Shown here: piece after piece, positions 23,539 to 30,482 of the stretch
Layout of the letters: every line of letters begins with the position of its first letter
How positions within the stretch are numbered: the first letter of the stretch is position 1
Assembly (NCBI GenBank): GCA_937862865.1
Contig: CALMFJ010000085.1
Location: 1-37,349, forward strand
Length of the DNA stretch: 37,349 bases
Direction of reading: 5' to 3'
Source of the DNA: an uncultured Pseudomonadota bacterium
GTDB lineage: Bacteria > Desulfobacterota > Syntrophorhabdia > Syntrophorhabdales > Syntrophorhabdaceae
The notes under the pieces: model-generated
Seen by the model: the letters and a program-made list of their open reading frames with translations, nothing else
Databases searched by the model: none
Told to the model about the DNA's origin: nothing
Translations under genes and position numbers: made by a program

Positions 23539-25635
23539 ATGGAATTGACTGAGGTCTTCGGGTCAAATGTTTTCAACGATAAGGTCATGAAGCAACGTCT
23601 TCCGAAAGAGGTGTACAGGGCCCTCAGGAAAACGATCGAGGAGGGCACGCCTCTTAAGGGGGACATCGCTGACGTCGTTGCGAACGCGATGAAGGATTGG
23701 GCGATCGAGAAGGGGGCCACGCATTATACCCACTGGTTCCAGCCTCTGACGGGAATTACGGCGGAGAAACACGATTCCTTCATCTCTCCTGCCCCGGACG
23801 GCAGCGTGATCATGGAGTTCTCCGGAAAACAGCTCGTGCAGGGGGAGCCCGACGCGTCATCATTCCCGAGCGGCGGATTGAGGGCCACGTTCGAGGCGCG
23901 CGGATATACGGCGTGGGATTGCACATCGCCCGCTTTTCTCAAGGAAGATGAGGCCGGCAACGTCACGCTGACCATTCCCACCGCATTCTACTCCTACCGC
24001 GGCGAAGCACTCGACAAGAAAACTCCGCTTTTGCGGTCGATGAAGGCTATCTCCAAGCAGGCGGTCCGGATCTTAAGGGCGCTCGGCAATACGACGTCTG
24101 AACGCGTGACATCCACCGTCGGCCCGGAACAGGAATATTTCCTCGTTGATAAACAATTCTACATGGAGAGGCTCGACCTGATGCTCGCGGGGCGTACGAT
24201 CTTCGGGGCCCCCGCGCCCAAAGGACAGGAGCTCGAGGACCAGTATTTCGGCTCGATAAAGGACCGCGTTTCCGACTATATGTTCACCCTCGACACGGAA
24301 TTATGGAAGATGGGCATAACCTCCAAAACGAAGCATAACGAGGTGGCGCCGGCCCAGTTCGAGATGGCCCCCATCTTCGACACGACGAACATCGCCACCG
24401 ATCACAACCAGCTCGTCATGGAGACCATGCAGAAGGTCGCCTTCCGCAACAACCTCGTATGCCTGCTCCACGAAAAACCGTACGCGGGAATCAACGGGTC
24501 GGGCAAGCACAACAACTGGTCGTTGTCGACCAATGACGGGCTCAACCTTCTCGAACCGGGCCATACGCCGAGCGAAAACGTCCAGTTCCTCCTTTTCATC
24601 AGTGCCATGATCAAGGCGGTCGATACCTACGCCGATGTCCTTCGGGCAACGTGTGCAACCGCCGGGAACGACCATCGGCTGGGTGCCAACGAAGCCCCGC
24701 CCGCGATCATTTCGATCTTCATGGGCGAGGAACTGACGGAGATACTGGAGAAGATCGCCAAAGGCGAAAAGATATCCTCGCGGGGCCAGCAATTCGTCAG
24801 CGTGGGCGTCGACACCCTGCCCGTGATACCGCGGGACAACACCGACCGCAACAGGACCTCCCCCTTCGCGTTCACGGGCAACAAATTCGAGTTCAGGATG
24901 GTAGGCTCAGCACAGTCCATCGCAGGATCGAATGTCGTGCTCAACACCATCGCCGCCGAAGCGTTCGACGAGATAGCGACACGGCTCGAAAAAGCAAAGG
25001 ACATCAATTCCGAGGCCGCAAAGATAATCCGCGACATCTGGAAGAAGCACGGCCGGGTCATTTTCAACGGGAACAACTATTCCGGGGAATGGTTAAAAGA
25101 GGCCCGGGGCAGAGGCCTCCCGAACATCAACAATGCCGTCGATGCCCTCAAGGCCTTCGTCACGGAAAAGGCGTTCAAGCTTTTTGAAAAATACGACGTC
25201 CTGACGCGAAAGGAGGTCCATTCGCGGTTCGAGATCTATGTCGAGGCGTATTCGAAACAGATAAATATAGAGGCCCGGGTGGCCATCGACATGGTGAAAA
25301 AACAGATATTGCCGGCGGCCCTGGAATATGCCGCATTTCTCGCAGAGGCCGTCGATGACCTCGCATCGGTGAAGGGCCCCGCCGATGTGCCCGCCGATAT
25401 GCTCAAGAAGTTCGGGGCCGTCCTGAAAGAGGCCTACAAGAACCTCGGGAGACTCGAGGAGGCCCTTGAAAAGTCGCAGGCGGTCACCGACACGGTCAAA
25501 TGCGCGGAGAGCTACCGCGATTCCGTACTGACCGCCATACAGACCCTGCGCGTAGACATCGATAACCTGGAGACAATGATCCCCGCCAAGATGTGGCCGA
25601 TCCCGACATACACGGATCTGCTATTCAAGCTGTAA
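23539..25635 (+). CDS. glnN: Glutamine synthetase type III
   Basis: 698 residues, the normal length for GSIII (about 700-730) and far longer than GSI. Motifs in order: [12 protein letters not shown] (metal site), [43 protein letters not shown] and [16 protein letters not shown]. It makes glutamine from glutamate, ammonia and ATP as a cytoplasmic dodecamer. The ATG at 23539 is preceded by AGGAGGAAAGG; longer in-frame starts lie in the structured leader. The adenylylation site of GSI is not expected in this type. Nothing else for nitrogen metabolism is adjacent. A mirrored heptamer array follows the stop. Confidence 0.93.
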   Translation: MELTEVFGSNVFNDKVMKQRLPKEVYRALRKTIEEGTPLKGDIADVVANAMKDWAIEKGATHYTHWFQPLTGITAEKHDSFISPAPDGSVIMEFSGKQLVQGEPDASSFPSGGLRATFEARGYTAWDCTSPAFLKEDEAGNVTLTIPTAFYSYRGEALDKKTPLLRSMKAISKQAVRILRALGNTTSERVTSTVGPEQEYFLVDKQFYMERLDLMLAGRTIFGAPAPKGQELEDQYFGSIKDRVSDYMFTLDTELWKMGITSKTKHNEVAPAQFEMAPIFDTTNIATDHNQLVMETMQKVAFRNNLVCLLHEKPYAGINGSGKHNNWSLSTNDGLNLLEPGHTPSENVQFLLFISAMIKAVDTYADVLRATCATAGNDHRLGANEAPPAIISIFMGEELTEILEKIAKGEKISSRGQQFVSVGVDTLPVIPRDNTDRNRTSPFAFTGNKFEFRMVGSAQSIAGSNVVLNTIAAEAFDEIATRLEKAKDINSEAAKIIRDIWKKHGRVIFNGNNYSGEWLKEARGRGLPNINNAVDALKAFVTEKAFKLFEKYDVLTRKEVHSRFEIYVEAYSKQINIEARVAIDMVKKQILPAALEYAAFLAEAVDDLASVKGPADVPADMLKKFGAVLKEAYKNLGRLEEALEKSQAVTDTVKCAESYRDSVLTAIQTLRVDIDNLETMIPAKMWPIPTYTDLLFKL

Positions 25636-25638
25636 GAG

Positions 25639-25721
25639 GCGATAGGCGATAGGCGATAGGCTATGGGCTATGGGAAAGATAAAAAAACCCATTGCCTATA
25701 GCCCATTGCCTATAGCCTCTT
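25639..25721. repeat. Mirrored heptamer array 4 (clearest copy)
   Basis: Left array 25639-25673: GCGATAG three times, GCTATGG twice. Right array 25688-25721: CCCATTG, CCTATAG, CCCATTG, CCTATAG, CCTCTT. The centre is 14 bases and A-rich. It fills the whole gap between the convergent glnN and acyl-CoA synthetase genes and could serve as a two-way terminator. Confidence 0.88.
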
Positions 25722-27797
25722 CTAATCCATTATTATTCGCGCATCTACCACATACAAGTGGTCTCCCGTTCCTTTGAGGGGGTTTATATCGATCTCGCGG
25801 ATGGCGGGAAAGTCGGAGACGAGGCGGGAGAGGCGTGCCAGGTTTACGCTGACAACATCGATGGAGACCCCTTTTTGCCCGCGGACGCCTTCAAGGATCC
25901 TGTACGCCCTGATCGACCGGATCATCCGCCGGCATTCCTCCTCGGCAAGGGGGGCAAGGGCGAAACTCACATCCTTGAGTACCTCGGTATAGATGCCGCC
26001 GAGGCCGAACATGACGAGTTGCCCTATATCCCCGGCACGGCTCGAACCAAGGATTATTTCCGTCCCTTCGACCATCTTCTGTACGGCAACCCCTGAAGCC
26101 CCGGGGATAGACATGAGGTCATGCCACGCCTTTACCGCCCCGGCAGCGTTTCCTACCCTGAGACGGACACCGCCCACATCGCTTTTATGGAGAGGGCCGA
26201 TCACTTTCATCGCAACGGGATAACCGATCGTATCGCATGCTTTCCTCACCTCATCGGGGGATGATGCCGCGGCCTGCGGGGGGAAAACGAACCCGGCCCT
26301 TTCAAGGACCTGCGTCACGGTGTCCGCTGACAGCACTCCGCCCTTCCCTTTCAGTGTGCCGGCGATGCCTTCCCTGTCATACCCGGGGATGCTGCGGGGC
26401 GCATCGAATATAAGAGGGCGTTTGAGCACCTTGCCCAGCCCGAACCCGCAATTCACCTCATCCACGAAGTAAGAATTGCCCTGCTGCGTAAATTCACGTA
26501 TCTGTCTGGTGCACGTCGTGACGGAACTCAGCGTCGGGACAATGGGGATCGGGCATGTCTTGCGCGCCTCGGACACTTCGTGATAGATCTCCCTGTTCGG
26601 GTGCATCCCGGGATTTCCAAACTGGACCGCCATAACATCGATGCGTCCCGGCTCTTCTTCCCCCATAACCTGGAATATCTGCCGCATCTGGGGCCCCGTG
26701 CGCGAAGGAAGGCAATCGACCGGGTTCAAGACCGAGCTTTCGGCGGGCAATATCCCCTTAAGCCTCTCGCGCGTCCGCTCGCCGAGGACAGGCAGCACAA
26801 ATCCCTGCCTCTCGAGTTCGTCGGTTAGCATGACGCCCGGCCCCCCCGCATCCGTTATCACGCATGCGCGGTTTCCCGCGAGACTTCCGCGGGTGCCTGA
26901 GAGTGCGCACGCCACATCGATCATTTCCATCTTGCTTTTGACCCTGATAATGCCCGCTTTCTCAAAAAGCGCCTCAATGGCCGTGTCGTCCGTCGCCATG
27001 GCGCCTGTGTGGCTTGCCGCAGCCCGTGCGCCGGATTCCGAGATACCCGACTTGATACCGATGATGGAACAGCCCTTTCGCGTCAGGCTGCGCGCAGCCT
27101 TAAGGAACAGTGACGGCTTTTTCAGGTTCTCAAGGTACAGAAGAAGGATGGGGGACCCGTCAACCTCATAATTCTCGTCATAAAGGGCGAAAAGATCTTC
27201 AACGCCGGTCTGTATGGAATTACCGACGTTGACGACGTTGCAGAATTTGAGCCCGCGAAGGACGGCCTGTTCCATGACAAGGTCGACCGTCGCGCCGGAA
27301 CCGCTTATGAAATCGATTGAGTTTGGTTCAAGCTCGGGGATGATCCCGGCAAACTTCCCGCTGTAATGATAGGTCATGAACCCCGAACAATTCGGCCCGA
27401 TGATGGTCATGCCGAGGTCGCGAGCAATGGCAAGCAGTTTCTTTTCTTCCTCTTTGCCTCTCTCATCCTTCTCGCCGAAACCCGCGGACAGGATCACGAC
27501 GGCCTTTGTGCCCTTGCGGCCGAGCTCTTCGAGCGATCCGGCCACCAGTCTGGCGGGGATCGCTATGATACCCAGCTCGGGCGTACCGGGGACGTCGCTT
27601 ATCGATGCATACGTCGGGAGCCCCAGCACGGGACCGCCGGGGTTTACAACATAGATGCTCCCTTTGTAGTGATGTTCGACGATGTTGGCAAGGACGGAAC
27701 CCCCCGGCTTGCTCTTACTTTCACTGCCTCCGACGACGACAATGCTCTGCGGCCTGAAAAGGGCATTGTATGTTTCTGCGGAATCCTTTGCGTTCAT
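25722..27797 (-). CDS. Acyl-CoA synthetase (ADP-forming), fused alpha-beta
   Basis: 691 residues. The N-terminal CoA-binding Rossmann domain is RPQSIVVVGGSESKSKPGG, then succinyl-CoA-synthetase-like domains with the phosphorylated His263 in ASHTGAM. The C-terminal ATP-grasp domain begins near residue 480 and includes YPVAMKVIGPLHKSDVGGVRL and the metal-binding IDINPL. It converts an acyl-CoA (often acetyl-CoA) plus ADP and phosphate to the acid, CoA and ATP, a way to recover energy in anaerobes. The ATG at 27797 is preferred over 27806 because AAGG is correctly spaced only for it. The substrate range is unknown; with an aryl-CoA reductase in the same region, recovery of ATP from fermentation acyl-CoAs is plausible. 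Confidence 0.9.
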   Translation of the reverse strand: MNAKDSAETYNALFRPQSIVVVGGSESKSKPGGSVLANIVEHHYKGSIYVVNPGGPVLGLPTYASISDVPGTPELGIIAIPARLVAGSLEELGRKGTKAVVILSAGFGEKDERGKEEEKKLLAIARDLGMTIIGPNCSGFMTYHYSGKFAGIIPELEPNSIDFISGSGATVDLVMEQAVLRGLKFCNVVNVGNSIQTGVEDLFALYDENYEVDGSPILLLYLENLKKPSLFLKAARSLTRKGCSIIGIKSGISESGARAAASHTGAMATDDTAIEALFEKAGIIRVKSKMEMIDVACALSGTRGSLAGNRACVITDAGGPGVMLTDELERQGFVLPVLGERTRERLKGILPAESSVLNPVDCLPSRTGPQMRQIFQVMGEEEPGRIDVMAVQFGNPGMHPNREIYHEVSEARKTCPIPIVPTLSSVTTCTRQIREFTQQGNSYFVDEVNCGFGLGKVLKRPLIFDAPRSIPGYDREGIAGTLKGKGGVLSADTVTQVLERAGFVFPPQAAASSPDEVRKACDTIGYPVAMKVIGPLHKSDVGGVRLRVGNAAGAVKAWHDLMSIPGASGVAVQKMVEGTEIILGSSRAGDIGQLVMFGLGGIYTEVLKDVSFALAPLAEEECRRMIRSIRAYRILEGVRGQKGVSIDVVSVNLARLSRLVSDFPAIREIDINPLKGTGDHLYVVDARIIMD

Positions 27798-28063
27798 GGA
27801 TAGCATCCTTGCTGTCAGGGTTTTTATTCTTCATGACATCATATCACACACGCGGCCTCGTTTTAAGTGATGAATTGACAACGACCCCGGCAACATGCTG
27901 GTTTCATGGAACTCTACCGCAGATTGCAGCCCTGGTTTCCCGAGCCGGCAGACATGCGCCCGTCCAATAGCCACAAAACCACTTGCAAACAGAACGCAGG
28001 CTATAGGAAAATAGATGAAGGCTGTCGCCTTGCTACCTGAATGTAAGGAGGCTCACGATAACT

Positions 28064-28594
28064 GTGAAAATGGATGGAAAAAAGTATTCACCCTTGAGGA
28101 CGATCTCCCGCTGCGCCCTGTGTTTATTCGCCATAACAGCCTGCCTCGTGTGGTCCGCCGGTGACGCGGGTGCACAGCGGGCCCCCGCTCCGGCAGAAAA
28201 AAAGCAGGGCCTCTCCGAGATGGACAAGCTGGTCCAGGAAAAGAACGAAGTAAGGAAGGCACGCTTCAAGCTCCTGCAGGACGAAAGTTCCTACCAGGTG
28301 CAGTATTTCAAGCCTGTCGACAGGCTGCGCAGACAGCTCGATCTGGAGGAAAGCGACCTGTATGCGGAATGCTCCGACGGCAAAGACCTGAAAAACCCGC
28401 GCTACAGTTTCTGTGCGGCCGAGCTCAACAGGTTCAACGAAAATGTAAAATACTACAATGAACGTGTCGATGCCCTGAAGTCGGGGCTCGCCGGCCACAA
28501 ACAGGAATTCAACGCGAAGATGGACGACCTTGACAGGAAAGAGCGGGAGATAGACCGCAGGATAACCCTGTTAAAAGAGAAAAAGCAGCGCTGA
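28064..28594 (+). CDS. Exported coiled-coil protein, unknown function
   Basis: 176 residues. The GTG at 28064 is chosen because AAGGAGG lies 12 bases upstream; an ATG two codons later is the alternative. A signal peptide (about 13-38, ending DAGAQ) is followed by a highly charged helical protein with coiled-coil character, KLVQEKNEVRKARFKLLQDE and DLDRKEREIDRRITLLKEKK, and one possible disulfide pair (Cys in YAECSD and SFCAAEL). I recognise no family. The 256 bases before it hold no gene. Confidence 0.65.
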   Translation: MKMDGKKYSPLRTISRCALCLFAITACLVWSAGDAGAQRAPAPAEKKQGLSEMDKLVQEKNEVRKARFKLLQDESSYQVQYFKPVDRLRRQLDLEESDLYAECSDGKDLKNPRYSFCAAELNRFNENVKYYNERVDALKSGLAGHKQEFNAKMDDLDRKEREIDRRITLLKEKKQR

Positions 28595-28612
28595 AAAACT
28601 TTCCGGTGCTTT

Positions 28613-28825
28613 ATGAACAGAAAAGCGTCCTGCGGAGTTAAACCCGGACAGGAAACGGTCGATTGTTTTTCCTGCGGACATTTCTTCATAACGCATGATA
28701 AGAAGTTTCCCTACGGCTGCGGGGCGATGGGATTCAAATCCCGCACAATTCCGTCCCGTGAAGTCTATGCAAGCTCCGGTATTGAGTGCCAGTTTTTTGT
28801 TCCCAAAATAGTACGGTCCCTGTAA
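28613..28825 (+). CDS. Small four-Cys protein
   Basis: 70 residues with CFSCGHFFITHDKKFPYGCG, then AMGFKSR, PSREVY and SGIECQFF. The CxxC...C...C spacing and the FFITHD, GFKS and SG-x-x-C signature belong to a widespread small family that databases often label, without good reason, as uracil-DNA glycosylase. It is probably a zinc-binding protein. The ribosome-binding site is weak. It starts 18 bases after the previous stop and may be translated from the same transcript. The function is unknown. Confidence 0.7.
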   Translation: MNRKASCGVKPGQETVDCFSCGHFFITHDKKFPYGCGAMGFKSRTIPSREVYASSGIECQFFVPKIVRSL

Positions 28826-28907
28826 AACAGGAGAACGGATGCGGCAAAGGAAAAAATGCTTATATGTACCGCATGATGAAGCAGTCACACATTAGAAAGG
28901 AGGCGTA

Positions 28908-29525
28908 ATGATGGAAGAGCAAAAATTGTATGCCTTACCCGATCTGCCGTATGCATATGATGCCCTCGCCCCGTACATGTCAAAAGACCTCGTTGCATTG
29001 CATCACGACAAGCACCACGCGGCCTATGTCAACGGCGCGAATGCGATCCTTGAGCGGCTCGACAAGGCGAAAACCGACGGCTCGGATTATGACACCAAGG
29101 CCACGTACAAGGAAATGTCTTTCCATATCGGCGGCCACCTGCTCCACTATATCTTCTGGGAAAACTTAGGCCCTGCCGGCAAGGGCGGCGGAGGCGCGCC
29201 AACGGGAGTTCTTGCCCGGCTTCTCGACAGGGAATATGGCTCCTTCGAGCGCTTTAAGAAACTCTTCTCGGCTGCTGCGGCCAGCGTGGAAGGCTCCGGC
29301 TGGGCAACCCTGACGTTCTGCAAGCTGACAAACAGGCCGATCATCATGCAGGTCGAAAAACACAACGTCAATATCTACCCCATGTTCCGGATCCTGATGG
29401 CCCTTGACGTCTGGGAACACGCCTATTACCTCGACTACAAGAACGACCGGGCAAAATTCATCGAGGCGTACTGGAACATCGTGAACTGGGGCGCTGTCGG
29501 AAAGAGCCTGGAGGAAGTATTGTAG
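28908..29525 (+). CDS. sod: Superoxide dismutase [Fe/Mn]
   Basis: 205 residues. Metal ligands are His32 (in HHDKHHAAYVNG) and His80 (LLHYIFWENL), plus the Asp and His of LDVWEHAYYLDY. The second-shell region is GSGWATLTF. It dismutates superoxide in the cytoplasm. The metal cannot be settled by eye; GGAGGAP-type loops occur in both iron and cambialistic forms. AAGGAGG precedes two adjacent ATG codons, and the first is used. A terminator follows. In a presumed anaerobe it is a defence against short oxygen exposure. Confidence 0.93.
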   Translation: MMEEQKLYALPDLPYAYDALAPYMSKDLVALHHDKHHAAYVNGANAILERLDKAKTDGSDYDTKATYKEMSFHIGGHLLHYIFWENLGPAGKGGGGAPTGVLARLLDREYGSFERFKKLFSAAAASVEGSGWATLTFCKLTNRPIIMQVEKHNVNIYPMFRILMALDVWEHAYYLDYKNDRAKFIEAYWNIVNWGAVGKSLEEVL

Positions 29526-29531
29526 AAGAAG

Positions 29532-29698
29532 GTTCTACGTTCCGCGTTCTACGTTCCGCGTTAAGAACACCATAATGGGCCGGGATTTTTACTATCCCGG
29601 CTTTTCTTTTCGCTTAATTCCGAAAAGATGTTTCATTGTAATAATCTTCTGTCCCATTTCTTTCGGAAATGAAAAACGTAGAACGCGGAACGTAGAAC
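29532..29698. repeat. Mirrored heptamer array 5
   Basis: Left array 29532-29566: GTTCTAC, GTTCCGC, GTTCTAC, GTTCCGC, GTTAAGA. Right array about 29671-29698: GTAGAAC, GCGGAAC, GTAGAAC. The 100-bp centre contains the real terminator of the superoxide dismutase gene. Confidence 0.82.
29579..29610 (+). terminator. Intrinsic terminator of the superoxide dismutase gene
   Basis: GCCGGGAT at 29579-29586 pairs perfectly with ATCCCGGC at 29594-29601 around a 7-base loop, followed by TTTTCTTTT. Confidence 0.88.
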
Positions 29699-29710
29699 GT
29701 CCTTGAAGTC

Positions 29711-30298
29711 TTACGGTATTTTTTTCCTCAGGTAGGCCTTTCGGGCGAGGATGATGCCGTACGTGATAAGAAGCAGCGTAAGGACAAACGCGGCCACAGG
29801 GACGAGGAGGGACAGCAGCGATACTATTATCGATGCTGCGAGTTCCAGGCTGGCGACAATAAAGTTTGCGAAACCGCCTGTAAAAACGGTCGACTTTGCC
29901 CGCAGGGCGACTGTCGCGCCCTGGAGCAAACCGGCGATGCCGCCTCCGGCAATGATCGAGATCGTCCATTTTAAAGACGGGGGAACATCCGTGATCAGGG
30001 AGGCCGATGCTATCGTACCGGCGATGATGCTGACCGGCGATGCGATCGCGTCCATGACGTTGTCGAGCCAGGGAACATAGTAGGCAACTATTTCAAGCGC
30101 GGTCGCAAGGCCGAATGCAACGGTCACCTGTTTCCCCGCGATCCACTCAAATCCCGGCGCCAGGCCGATATACCCGGACATCGACGCGAGGTTAAGGGCG
30201 AGAAGCGGCAGGAATATCCTGAAGCCGCACGCCGCGCTGAGCCCGATCCCCGTTAACACGGCAACGGCAACCTCGATATGTTCGCGTGACAATCCCAT
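29711..30298 (-). CDS. DUF4126 membrane protein
   Basis: 195 residues from the ATG at 30298. Several hydrophobic helices are visible: about 8-38, 58-78, 88-106, 115-132, 145-180. The patterns AACGFRIFLPLLAL, WLDNVMDAIASPVSIIAG and GLLQGATVALRAKST are those of DUF4126, a family of unknown function often found in bacteria with stress or envelope genes. No ribosome-binding site precedes this ATG, yet the upstream extension to 30385 reads through the heptamer array and is not protein-like, so this start is kept. It is divergent from the TPR-CHAT gene. Confidence 0.8.
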   Translation of the reverse strand: MGLSREHIEVAVAVLTGIGLSAACGFRIFLPLLALNLASMSGYIGLAPGFEWIAGKQVTVAFGLATALEIVAYYVPWLDNVMDAIASPVSIIAGTIASASLITDVPPSLKWTISIIAGGGIAGLLQGATVALRAKSTVFTGGFANFIVASLELAASIIVSLLSLLVPVAAFVLTLLLITYGIILARKAYLRKKIP

Positions 30299-30334
30299 TA
30301 CATCATTGTTGTACCATAAACGGGGGGAAAACGG

Positions 30335-30430
30335 GGAACAGGTGATGGGCAACAGGCAATTTTCCCGGCATTTCCTATAAACCATAACCCATCACCTGTC
30401 TTTTTGTCCCCTTGCCCATTGCCCGTCTTT
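30335..30430. repeat. Mirrored heptamer array 6
   Basis: Left array 30335-30362: GGAACAG, GTGATGG, GCAACAG, GCAATTT. Right array 30382-30430: CCATAAC, CCATCAC, CTGTCTT, TTTGTCC, CCTTGCC, CATTGCC, CGTCTTT. It lies in the divergent region and its right end overlaps the promoter of the TPR-CHAT gene. Confidence 0.75.
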
Positions 30431-30440
30431 TTGCTATTAT
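30412..30440 (+). promoter_or_regulatory. Promoter of the TPR-CHAT gene
   Basis: TTGCCC at 30412-30417, 17 bp, TATTAT at 30435-30440. The -35 box is part of two heptamer units. The leader is about 36 bases and ends with GAGGA before the ATG. Confidence 0.6.
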
Positions 30441-30482
30441 TTGATGTAGTGGAGACTTTCCTTCTACCAGCGAGGACATAAA

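Noticed and set aside
25639-25721. Heptamer arrays as a CRISPR array
   Set aside because: Units are 7 bp with no unique spacers, no cas genes are present, and the two arms are inverted to each other.
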